Below, piece after piece: positions 44,012 through 51,439 of a DNA stretch of 64,000 nucleotides. Under the pieces are notes generated by a model. It saw nothing but the letters and a program-made list of their open reading frames with translations, was not told the DNA's origin and searched no databases. Position numbers and translations under genes: made by a program. Position 1 is the first letter of the stretch. The number at the start of each line of letters is the position of its first letter. The stretch comes from Nitrosopumilus sp. (GTDB lineage Archaea; Thermoproteota; Nitrososphaeria; Nitrososphaerales; Nitrosopumilaceae): NCBI RefSeq assembly GCF_025699255.1, contig NZ_JAILWA010000001.1, positions 186,001 through 250,000 of the forward strand, given 5' to 3'.

Positions 44012-44810
44012 CTCCCATGTCTATAGCTTTATTGTGTTCAGCTCGTTCATATGTTGGAGAAATTGTCCAATCAGTTTGGATAGGTAAAGGGTGTCCATCG
44101 AAAATTTCCAGAGTTAGTTTTTTCTTTAAGATAGTAGTCAACGTATCAAATATTGCTTTTGTGTCTTTATAGTATAAGGAATGCTCAGTGATAGGAAAAA
44201 CAAGTTTGCTAATAGTTAAACCTCTAGACAAGTCATTTTTAAGATTAATTTTCATCACGCCATTTATGTATGGAATAGATGAATCATGCGATTCAACTAT
44301 TTCAGAGTGAGCATATTTACACAAAGTTCCAGATTCAGGGGAACCATATAGACAAAATCTAGAGTCATTAGGATTACAAGTAAACCAATCCAGAGATTCA
44401 TGTGTTTCACCATTAATCAAAAAAACACCAATTTCAATAGGACAATTTACAAAAACATCTGCAGATGAACCACTAGAGAGGAAAATAGGAGAGCCAATAT
44501 CCAAATACAAATAGTTTGTTCTTCGTGCAGGATGATTTAATGGTCTGATAGGAGTAATTTCGAGAGTCAAAACTGAAGAAAATGTGGGAATAATTTTTTC
44601 AACGATGTTATCTTCAGCATCTAGTTTTTCATAAGAGAAAACATTTTCTCCAATTTTGTTGATTTTGATCTTAGTTTTGGGAAATATGAGTTCCAAAGAA
44701 GTATCTATAGTATATTTACCATAAGCAGAATATTCGGAATTAGTGTCATCATCACCCATGTTCTCAACGTTATAGTAACTTGAATTTATTCTATCGTTTT
44801 TAGAAATCAT
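44004..44810 (-). CDS. Conserved protein, possibly DUF432
   Basis: About 268 residues, beta-rich, without signal peptide or membrane segment. Segments VLTLEITPIRPLNHPARRTN and DVFVNCPIEIGVFLING suggest the DUF432 family, which I recall as occurring beside MscS channels in archaea; I hold this loosely. Its last bases overlap the MscS start, so the two are likely a functional pair. ATG 44810 is preferred to an upstream TTG at 44822. Confidence 0.65.
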   Translation of the reverse strand: MISKNDRINSSYYNVENMGDDDTNSEYSAYGKYTIDTSLELIFPKTKIKINKIGENVFSYEKLDAEDNIVEKIIPTFSSVLTLEITPIRPLNHPARRTNYLYLDIGSPIFLSSGSSADVFVNCPIEIGVFLINGETHESLDWFTCNPNDSRFCLYGSPESGTLCKYAHSEIVESHDSSIPYINGVMKINLKNDLSRGLTISKLVFPITEHSLYYKDTKAIFDTLTTILKKKLTLEIFDGHPLPIQTDWTISPTYERAEHNKAIDMGVD

Positions 44811-44843
44811 GCCATTTAACAAAATAAAAAAAGATTTGGAGAT

Positions 44844-45737
44844 TTACTCCAAATCTAATACTATGTTAGTACTTCCAAACGGTTCATTAATTCTGAATTG
44901 ATATGTTTTTGAAGGATCATATTCAAATTCAGTTCCACCATACCCAATGTTTGGTCCAAAGAGAATATTAAATTCTCTAGAATCACCAGGGTTAAGTACT
45001 ATTTCACCACTAGTAAAATCCATTCCAGAATACTTGTATGCTTTTGAGCCATCCCAAACATCATAGCTGCAAATAGAAGGACTTGTACAGTGAAGAGCAG
45101 TAATTTCTGAACTAGTATTCTCAGCTAACATACGAATTGATAAAATAGGTTGGCCAGAAGGACGAACTTCAAATTCATTTCCTTCAGAATTTAACCCATA
45201 CCAATAGTATGTAATTGGTCCAAGAACAAATTTTTCAGCATTGGTTTTGTATTTGTATAAAGCAATTTCTTTCTTAATGGGTTTTTCACAATCTAGTCTT
45301 TTGTATCCAACTTTAATTTCAGAACATTTGTCCAATTTGGATTCTAATACGGATAATTCAGAATCAAGATTTCCAGGGTTATAGGAAATTTGTTCTGAAT
45401 TTACAGATACAGAGACAAATCCAGATTTTATCAAATGTTGAATGCCATTTACAAATTCAGCATCAGAAATGATTCCATCTGCCCACCAAGCTGCATTGTT
45501 CTTTACCCATTCAGGCACCTTATCAGCTACTTGTGAGGATGTTGTTGTTGGAGGTACTTTTATGATTCCATCTTTAATTAAAAATGATATTCCAGTAAGG
45601 AATTCAGATTCAGAGATGGTTCCATCTGCCCACCAAGCTGCATTGTTCTTTACCCAACCAGGAACTTCTGCATGGGCAGTAGAAATGGTTGAAGCAATCA
45701 TCAGAATTGCTGCAATTGTAGTTATTGCGGTTTTCAT
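44844..45737 (-). CDS. Secreted protein with two WWADG repeats
   Basis: 297 residues with a clear signal peptide (TTIAAILMIASTISTAHA). Two copies of a repeat of about 38 residues follow: PGWVKNNAAWWADGTISESE and PEWVKNNAAWWADGIISDAE, each ending in a YLI/FLI-x-GII strand. A beta-rich C-terminal domain follows. The same repeat occurs in the protease at 56687. A TTATATATC box 21-29 bases before the ATG is directly preceded by a CTAGTGCCAA element, so this gene may be light/B12 regulated. Role of the repeat unknown. Confidence 0.75.
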   Translation of the reverse strand: MKTAITTIAAILMIASTISTAHAEVPGWVKNNAAWWADGTISESEFLTGISFLIKDGIIKVPPTTTSSQVADKVPEWVKNNAAWWADGIISDAEFVNGIQHLIKSGFVSVSVNSEQISYNPGNLDSELSVLESKLDKCSEIKVGYKRLDCEKPIKKEIALYKYKTNAEKFVLGPITYYWYGLNSEGNEFEVRPSGQPILSIRMLAENTSSEITALHCTSPSICSYDVWDGSKAYKYSGMDFTSGEIVLNPGDSREFNILFGPNIGYGGTEFEYDPSKTYQFRINEPFGSTNIVLDLE

Positions 45738-45766
45738 TGAGTTTTTTTTTCATTAATGATATATAA

Positions 45767-45828
45767 GCTAGTGCCAAATTAACAACTAGTGGTAATTTTT
45801 TATGTTGTTTGTAAGCATAGTGCCAAAT
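45767..45828. promoter_or_regulatory. Three CTAGTG-type elements between divergent genes
   Basis: CTAGTGCCAAAT (45768), CTAGTGGTAATT (45786) and ATAGTGCCAAAT (45817) lie between the secreted repeat protein (minus, start 45737) and the DUF1722 gene (plus, start 45881). The first pair is 18 bp apart; the first copy touches the minus-strand TATA box (45758-45766) and the last is about 20 bp before the plus-strand TTATATG box (45849). The site could control both genes. Confidence 0.65.
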
Positions 45829-45880
45829 AGAAACAAGAGAGATGTGGCTTATATGCAAATTAAAAACAACATGAAAAGTA

Positions 45881-46399
45881 TTGAAAAAACAAGGAAAAAT
45901 TCATACAGAAATAATCCCAGTGTCTGAAAAAAACATCATTGCGTATGTATTAGACAGATTCAAGGATGTAAAAAATGAAAAAAAAATGAAGAAACTAGTA
46001 ACATTTCAAACCACTAACAAATACATGATCATGTCACATGATCAAGAAGAGTTAAAGAAACTAGGAAACATTGTAGCAAGTAATAAAAAAATTAAATTTC
46101 AAGAAATTTTAAACGAATATGAAACACATCTGAAAAAAGCATTATACAACAAACCAACAATCAAAAAACACAGCAATGTAATATTACATATTTTCGGATA
46201 TTTTTCAAATCATTTCAATCAACAAGAAAAAGAGAAATTTTTTGATTTGCTGACTAAATTCAAAAAAGAAAAAATTACAATTGGAGAGATTCTTGCTGAA
46301 ATTAATCCCATAATTTTTCGATTTAATAATACATATCTTGCCAGTCAAACATATTTTCTGCTATATGCAAACCCAGAGCCAGGAAATTTGTTTAAATAA
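45881..46399 (+). CDS. DUF1722 (YbgA-like) protein
   Basis: 172 residues, TTG start. The DUF1722 pattern is present: LVTFQTTNKYMIMSHDQEE, ELKKLGNIVAS, KKHSNVILHIFGYFSNHFNQ and, near the end, YLASQTYFLLYANP. In bacteria DUF1722 is often fused to DUF523 and encoded with photolyase under LitR/CarH control; here neither partner is present in the window. A TTATATG box lies 26-32 bases upstream, with three CTAGTG elements in front. Function unknown; a role in light/UV response is inferred. Confidence 0.78.
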   Translation: MKKQGKIHTEIIPVSEKNIIAYVLDRFKDVKNEKKMKKLVTFQTTNKYMIMSHDQEELKKLGNIVASNKKIKFQEILNEYETHLKKALYNKPTIKKHSNVILHIFGYFSNHFNQQEKEKFFDLLTKFKKEKITIGEILAEINPIIFRFNNTYLASQTYFLLYANPEPGNLFK

Positions 46400-46414
46400 A
46401 AGCAAGTAAAGAAC

Positions 46415-47572
46415 TCAAAAAAAATCAGAAATTGTTTTTTGTCTCATTAATTCAGCAATTTTCCCGTGTGAAAGCCATTCGAATTTACTTATACTCATCT
46501 TGTTACAAGCCAAAGTCAAAGCATGTTCAAAATTGTTTGCAATAATAGGAGGACAGTTCATTGCATTACGAATACCCTCTCTAACTTGCCATACACCAAC
46601 AGGAATTGCATATTCAGGCCTGATTTCTCTTAAAATTACAACGCCAGCTTGGATTTTCATTTCTTTCAAATACTCTAAAACACCTAATTTTGCTGCAAAA
46701 TAGGCACCAGCAATAGCAGGGGGATGATCAATACCACGAGCATCCTCATGATCAGAGCCAAATCCTAAAACACCATCAGAGTACCAAGCCTCAATCATTT
46801 CATAGACCCATCTATGTGGAAAAAGAACAACCGTGAAAATATTTCCCAAGTGTTCATATGAAAAAACTCTGTGAGAATCAATCAAACTATAATCTAAAAT
46901 ATCCTCAGTAAGAGACTTGGAGATTATATCATCAGTTGCAGTAATGCTCCATTTTGTTGGAACTAATTTTCTTTTGTGGCCCAGCATTCCGATGCTAAAA
47001 CATTTTTGTATTTTTGAAATTTCAATTCCAGAATCATAGAGATTTAGTACAGCATCTTGTGCTTTCAAATCTTTATCGTAGAATACTTTTTCTATATCTT
47101 TGATCGAAGAAGAATTGGTAAATTTTGCAGATTTGATTTCGCCTAAAGGACCAAATGGGGAACTTTCACCATCCAATGAAATATTTGGAGAAGTAGGTTT
47201 ATGAAAAATTAAGTCAGAGTCAATAGGGCGTGAAGACATTGTTACTTCTTGAAGATTTTCAATATACCTTCCCTCGGTTTGATCAATTGATATTTTTTGT
47301 ATGCCTCTTACCAAATTAAGTCTAAAATTAACAATGTCTTCCAAGGATTTTCCCGTCCATTTTTCAGGATTGTCAAGTAAGCTCGTATCTCCATGCATTG
47401 GAGGAACCATTGGACCAACAAGAACTTTAGGATAATTGTATGAACCTACAAATACAGAAGGAGGACTTGTTCCACTTACAGAATCAGATGAGAATAAATT
47501 TCCATATTTGGAAAGAGTCTCATGCCATTTAGATAAAATTCCATTACGGATATTTTGTGAATCAGAAGTCAT
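46415..47572 (-). CDS. nreA: NreA-type DNA repair protein
   Basis: 385 residues matching the archaeal Nre family (DUF650/DUF651). Features seen are PPSVFVGSYNYPKVLVGPM near the start, EVTMSSRPIDSD, the zinc-free central domain, and SISKFEWLSHGKIAELMRQK near the end. The last residues QKTISDFF form a PIP box; the family's interaction with PCNA is known in haloarchaea, where Nre loss causes sensitivity to DNA damage. Three TGCCTA repeats lie directly before its start. Confidence 0.87.
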   Translation of the reverse strand: MTSDSQNIRNGILSKWHETLSKYGNLFSSDSVSGTSPPSVFVGSYNYPKVLVGPMVPPMHGDTSLLDNPEKWTGKSLEDIVNFRLNLVRGIQKISIDQTEGRYIENLQEVTMSSRPIDSDLIFHKPTSPNISLDGESSPFGPLGEIKSAKFTNSSSIKDIEKVFYDKDLKAQDAVLNLYDSGIEISKIQKCFSIGMLGHKRKLVPTKWSITATDDIISKSLTEDILDYSLIDSHRVFSYEHLGNIFTVVLFPHRWVYEMIEAWYSDGVLGFGSDHEDARGIDHPPAIAGAYFAAKLGVLEYLKEMKIQAGVVILREIRPEYAIPVGVWQVREGIRNAMNCPPIIANNFEHALTLACNKMSISKFEWLSHGKIAELMRQKTISDFF

Positions 47573-47580
47573 GTTTTTTG

Positions 47581-47609
47581 TGCCTAAAATATGCCTATTA
47601 AGTTGCCTA
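47581..47609. repeat. Three TGCCTA direct repeats before nreA
   Basis: TGCCTA occurs at 47581-47586, 47592-47597 and 47604-47609, spaced 11 and 12 bp, about one helical turn each. They fill the region from 9 to 37 bases before the nreA ATG (minus strand) and include the probable TATA region CTTAATAGG. A cooperative operator is a plausible reading. Confidence 0.45.
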
Positions 47610-47671
47610 ATAATAAAAATTGATGAAAAGTGAACATATGATGTTTAAATGATAATTGTAAACACCAAAGT

Positions 47672-48601
47672 ATGATACCAAAAAGAATTGTTTCATTTTT
47701 ACCAAGTGCAACTGAATTATTATACGAATTAGAAGAGCAAGATAAAATTTTTGGAGTGACACATGAATGCAGATATCCACAAGAGGCATCTTTAAAACCC
47801 AAGATCATCAACACCGTAATTAATTCTGAAAAATTATCCAGTAAAGAGATCAATTCAACTACATGTAAATTACTAAATGAAGGTAAAGATATTTTTGTTT
47901 TAAATGAAGCAAATTTGAAAAAAGCAAATCCAGATATGATAATTTCTCAAGAAACATGTGAAGTGTGTGCAGCATATACTAATCAAGTAAATAACGCAGT
48001 AAAAATTCTAGATACAAAACCAATTGTGTATTCCATGGACCCTCACAACATGGATGAAATTATTGAATCAGTAACAAAAATGGGAGAAATTTTAAACTGT
48101 AAAGAAAAAGCTGGACAAATAACAAATTTGCTTGAAAAAAGAATTAGACATATTCAAAATAACAAAGGTCTAAAAAAACCAAAAGTAGTAGCAATCGAAT
48201 GGATTGAACCATTTTTTACTGCAGGGCATTGGATTCCAGAGATGATCGAAATAGCAGGAGGGACAAACATGATAAGCCATCCAGGAGAGCATTCAAGACG
48301 ATTAGACTTTAAAGAAATTGAAGAAGCAAATCCAGATATCATCATCTTAATGCCATGTGGTTTTGACATCCAACGAACAATTTCTGAGTACAATGAAACT
48401 CTAAAAAACAACAACAGATGGAGAACATTGAACGCATTTAAAACAGGTCAAATTTATGCAGTAGATGCAAATTCATTTTTTAGCAAACCCAGCATTAGAA
48501 CAATTGACGGAACTGAAATTCTTGCCAAAATCATACATCCCAAAGAATTTGTTAATGTAAAAATTCCCGAGAAGGCATTTGCACATATTGGAAATAACTA
48601 A
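47672..48601 (+). CDS. BtuF-like cobalamin-binding protein without signal peptide
   Basis: 309 residues of the TroA/BtuF clamshell superfamily: RIVSFLPSATELLYEL, FGVTHECRYP, NPDMIISQETCEVCAAY and AVDANSFFSKPS. There is no signal peptide or lipobox, so it would be cytoplasmic, unlike transport BtuF. Thaumarchaea make cobalamin, so a storage, delivery or salvage role for the vitamin is possible. It lies between nreA and the SDR gene, 1.9 kb before the B12-sensor gene at 50477, with a GTTTAAATG box 21-29 bases upstream. Confidence 0.8.
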   Translation: MIPKRIVSFLPSATELLYELEEQDKIFGVTHECRYPQEASLKPKIINTVINSEKLSSKEINSTTCKLLNEGKDIFVLNEANLKKANPDMIISQETCEVCAAYTNQVNNAVKILDTKPIVYSMDPHNMDEIIESVTKMGEILNCKEKAGQITNLLEKRIRHIQNNKGLKKPKVVAIEWIEPFFTAGHWIPEMIEIAGGTNMISHPGEHSRRLDFKEIEEANPDIIILMPCGFDIQRTISEYNETLKNNNRWRTLNAFKTGQIYAVDANSFFSKPSIRTIDGTEILAKIIHPKEFVNVKIPEKAFAHIGNN

Positions 48602-48676
48602 GCCTAGGCTCAGAAATAAGACTGTCACAATACAATACATACTACTTGTTATGTCCATATTTGGAAATAATATGCT

Positions 48677-48769
48677 ATGACAAGAAATTTTGCAGGAGAC
48701 AGCAACATAGACAATTTGTTAAAAATGACAAATGATCTAATGTTTAAATTAAAAAAAGAAATATCCTAA
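48677..48769 (+). CDS. Possible 30-residue peptide
   Basis: ATG 48677 opens a 31-codon frame (MTRNFAGDSNIDNLLKMTND, then a Lys-rich end). It lies in the 177-base gap between the BtuF-like gene and the convergent SDR gene. Composition is protein-like, but there is no motif and the upstream CATATTTGG is only a weak promoter candidate. Confidence 0.3.
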   Translation: MTRNFAGDSNIDNLLKMTNDLMFKLKKEIS

Positions 48770-48778
48770 AAATCTGGA

Positions 48779-50158
48779 TTAGATAGGTTTTCCTTTGAAC
48801 TGATAATCTATCACTTTATGGAATAAATTATGCGAAGCAATCACAGTAATTATTGCAACTACAATTCCAACAAAATTTCTAATAGTCATTAACTCATTGG
48901 GTTGTGAAGCAATCAAAGAAGTTTGAAAGACCACATAGAAATTATCAAACAACCAAAAAGCCAGAGTCACCCAAGATAAAACTCCAGAAATAAAATATCC
49001 TAAACGAGTTTTTTTTCTAATGAAAAGTATAGATGTAAAAATAGTAGCGTACCACACAAAAGAAGCAAACAACCAAAAAGAATGATAGTCTTCAGGTCGA
49101 TCATCTAACCAATAGTATGATGTTCCAATTAATGCTAAAATAATTAATGAAATTTGTATAATTGTTTGATTTATTTTAAAACCAGTTTTTTCTTCTTTCA
49201 ATTCTAATTTGGGAGGAAATAATTCCATTTCTTTTGTAGCTATATCGATAGAATCATGAACAGTTTTTAGTTTGTTTGGAATAATTTTTGTAATTTTCTC
49301 ATTAGTTACAACTGTATCATGTACAAGACTATCAATAAGAGGTCTTGCAAGGGATGCTTTAACTGGTGTTATCAGATCAACCCAATAAGAAGAAAGTCGA
49401 GTTGTTAGAAAAGGAATTTGAAGTACAAACAAATGCTTGTTCAAGTATTTAGCATAAAGTCTCATCAATTCTTCGTAAGTCATTTTTTCAGGACCGCCGA
49501 TTTCAAAAATTTCTCCTATAGTTTCAGGTTTTGCAAGACATTCAGCCAAATAAAAAACGACATCATCAACTGCAATAGGTTGTGCCATGGATTTCACCCA
49601 TGAGGGACAAACCATTACAGGCAATCTCTCTACCAGATAACGCAGCATGGCATAAGAGCCTCCTTGCGCACCAATAATCAAAGATGCTCTAAATTCAGTT
49701 ACAGGAATGCTACCAGATGCAAGTATTTCACCCACCTCCTTCCTACTTTTCATATGAGGAGATAAGTCTAGACTATCATTTACTAATCCACCAAGGTAAA
49801 TGATTCGTTTGACCCCAGCTTTTGTTGCAGATTCAAGAAAGTTTTGAGCTTGAATTCTTTCACGGGATGCAAACTCTTGCCATTGATCTTTATTTCCTTC
49901 CATAGAATGCAACAAATAATATGCAACTTCTATTCCTTTCATTGATTCATATAATTGGTTTTTATCAAAAACATCAGTTTGTACATATTTGATATTTTTT
50001 GTGTTAGGTATTTTTTTTCTTGTTAAACCAGTAACAGTATATCCATGAGAAGTAAGTAATGAGATTAATCTAGAACCGATAAAACCGGTTGAACCGGATA
50101 CCAATATAGAAAAAGGAGAGGATTGAGCAATCAAATTACTTGATAAAATTTGTTTCAT
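48779..50158 (-). CDS. NAD(P)-binding SDR/NmrA-like protein fused to a four-helix membrane domain
   Basis: 459 residues. Residues about 17-290 form an extended/atypical SDR: the nucleotide loop is VSGSTGFIGSRLI, then YYLLHSMEGNKDQW replaces the usual YxxxK region, and RASLIIGAQGGSYAML follows. The last 140 residues have four hydrophobic segments (ISLIILALIGTSYYW, FASFVWYATIFTSILF, GVLSWVTLAFWLF, VGIVVAIITVIAS), probably a membrane anchor with its own function. NAD-binding SDR proteins with the LLHSM signature occur in bacterial light-responsive clusters. It is divergent from the B12 sensor. Confidence 0.8.
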   Translation of the reverse strand: MKQILSSNLIAQSSPFSILVSGSTGFIGSRLISLLTSHGYTVTGLTRKKIPNTKNIKYVQTDVFDKNQLYESMKGIEVAYYLLHSMEGNKDQWQEFASRERIQAQNFLESATKAGVKRIIYLGGLVNDSLDLSPHMKSRKEVGEILASGSIPVTEFRASLIIGAQGGSYAMLRYLVERLPVMVCPSWVKSMAQPIAVDDVVFYLAECLAKPETIGEIFEIGGPEKMTYEELMRLYAKYLNKHLFVLQIPFLTTRLSSYWVDLITPVKASLARPLIDSLVHDTVVTNEKITKIIPNKLKTVHDSIDIATKEMELFPPKLELKEEKTGFKINQTIIQISLIILALIGTSYYWLDDRPEDYHSFWLFASFVWYATIFTSILFIRKKTRLGYFISGVLSWVTLAFWLFDNFYVVFQTSLIASQPNELMTIRNFVGIVVAIITVIASHNLFHKVIDYQFKGKPI

Positions 50159-50336
50159 TATTATCTTAGTGTCCCTAGTTGTTTTTGTTGTTTAACTCTT
50201 AATCCAAATACAATCACAACAGAACACATATCAAACAAAGATGCCTCCCTTCAAAAATAAAATTGAACAAATGTGTTGCTCATCATCGCTCAGCATGTTA
50301 TTGTTCATGAACTATTTTTTCTATCAAATTATTTAA

Positions 50337-50368
50337 ACTAGTGTTAATTAAAATAGCTAGTGGTAATT
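50337..50368. promoter_or_regulatory. Paired CTAGTG elements, distal pair upstream of B12 sensor
   Basis: CTAGTGTTAATT (50338) and CTAGTGGTAATT (50357) are direct repeats 19 bp apart. They sit in the 318-base gap between the divergent SDR gene (start 50158) and the B12-sensor gene (start 50477). The remainder of this gap has only a 31-codon frame (from about 50240) that I do not support. Confidence 0.6.
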
Positions 50369-50419
50369 AATAACTTTTTAAAAATAATATAGGCACATAA
50401 AAATAAAAATGAGTACATA

Positions 50420-50450
50420 TTGGCACTATAAAATTATTTTAGCACCAGTT
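50420..50450. promoter_or_regulatory. Paired CTAGTG elements (reverse orientation), proximal to B12 sensor
   Basis: TTGGCACTAT (50420-50429) and TTAGCACCAG (50439-50448, one mismatch) are complements of the element, again 19 bp apart. The second one touches the GTTAAATAC box (50448-50456) of the B12-sensor gene. Its position is suitable for a repressor or activator at that promoter, so the sensor may control itself. Confidence 0.58.
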
Positions 50451-50476
50451 AAATACCATATAAAAAAACAACGAAT

Positions 50477-51319
50477 ATGGTATATATCAGAGCCAAAAAA
50501 GTAAAATCGGATCAATACCTATATTTGGTAAAAAGTGTATGGAATTCTAAAAAAAAGACATCAAAACAAGAGATTGTAAAATACCTTGGAAAGGCAACTG
50601 ATGTGATTAAAGATGACATCCCAATAGAATACAGAAACGATCCTAAAGTATTGTCAGTACTAGCATCATTTAATCCAAAAGATATTAAAAAAAGAGAAGA
50701 AGCTACAAGGAAATCAAAAAAACAAATTTATAAAAAATTGACAGAAGGAAATATTGAAGAATGCGTTAAAATCTATGAAGAATATGTTAAAATTTTTAAT
50801 GCTTCAGATTTCTTTGATAAAATTTTAAAACCAGTAATGTATGATATTGGAGAAGATTGGTCAAGTAACAAAATAAGCATTGCAACGGAACATGTAGCTA
50901 GCAACATTGCTCAGACATTAGTTAAAATTATCATGGACAAAGTTTCAGGTTCATCCAATAAGAAAAAAATCCTCATATGTGTTCCGTTAGGAGAAGAACA
51001 TCATTTAGGATGTGATGTGTTGGAAACATATCTTACAATAAAAGGATACAAAGTTTACAACATGGCAACATCAATGCCTACAGAATCAATAATTAATTTC
51101 ATTGAAAACAACAAACCAGATATTGTATTCATATCCATAACACTCTCAGACAATATTTCTGCAGGTCAAAGACTAGTAAAAAAAATACAAGCAGAGTTTT
51201 CCATTCCAATTTTGGTTGGAGGATATGCAATGCAGAAAGAAAAAATTCCAAAATTTGATGCCAAAGTAATTTCAAATGTAAATTTGGACGAAATGCCCAA
51301 AATCATCAGAACAACATAA
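50477..51319 (+). CDS. B12-binding sensor with CarH/LitR-type signatures, no MerR domain
   Basis: 280 residues. Residues ~80-150 form the B12 cap helical domain with the CarH photoreceptor motif W128-x9-E138-H139 (DWSSNKISIATEH). Residues ~160-280 form the Rossmann B12 domain with E173-x-H175-x2-G178 in GEEHHLG, whose His would bind cobalt from below, and a GG turn at 248-249. CarH uses these residues for adenosylcobalamin light sensing. The MerR helix-turn-helix is missing; residues 1-45 (YLYLVKSVWNSKKKTSKQEI) form a basic beta-type domain recalling transposase N-termini. Four operator-like elements precede the gene. Confidence 0.85.
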   Translation: MVYIRAKKVKSDQYLYLVKSVWNSKKKTSKQEIVKYLGKATDVIKDDIPIEYRNDPKVLSVLASFNPKDIKKREEATRKSKKQIYKKLTEGNIEECVKIYEEYVKIFNASDFFDKILKPVMYDIGEDWSSNKISIATEHVASNIAQTLVKIIMDKVSGSSNKKKILICVPLGEEHHLGCDVLETYLTIKGYKVYNMATSMPTESIINFIENNKPDIVFISITLSDNISAGQRLVKKIQAEFSIPILVGGYAMQKEKIPKFDAKVISNVNLDEMPKIIRTT

Positions 51320-51338
51320 CAAATATTAGAAAAAACAC

Positions 51339-51392
51339 ACTAGTGCCAAAAAATAATCAAATATACAAAAAACAACTACATATTAGCACTAG
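51339..51392. promoter_or_regulatory. CTAGTG elements upstream of the divergent TFB
   Basis: CACTAGTGCCAAAA (51338-51351, containing the palindrome CACTAGTG) and the reverse copy TTAGCACTAG (51383-51392) flank a 31-base AT-rich stretch. The second lies about 18 bp before the CTTAAATAAT box (51411-51420), which is 20-29 bases before the TFB start. Confidence 0.62.
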
Positions 51393-51439
51393 ATTAAAAA
51401 ATTTTGCCGCCTTAAATAATTCAAACAGATAATCAAAAT

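Noticed and set aside
50238-50336. 31-codon frame in the sensor/SDR gap
   Set aside because: Peptide is rich in Ser/Phe/Met without pattern and no box lies before it; the region is better explained as promoter DNA.
42324-51392. CTAGTG element as a BRE recognised by TFB
   Set aside because: Distance to the TATA box varies from 0 to about 30 bp and copies occur in both orientations and in pairs, unlike a BRE, which is directly adjacent.
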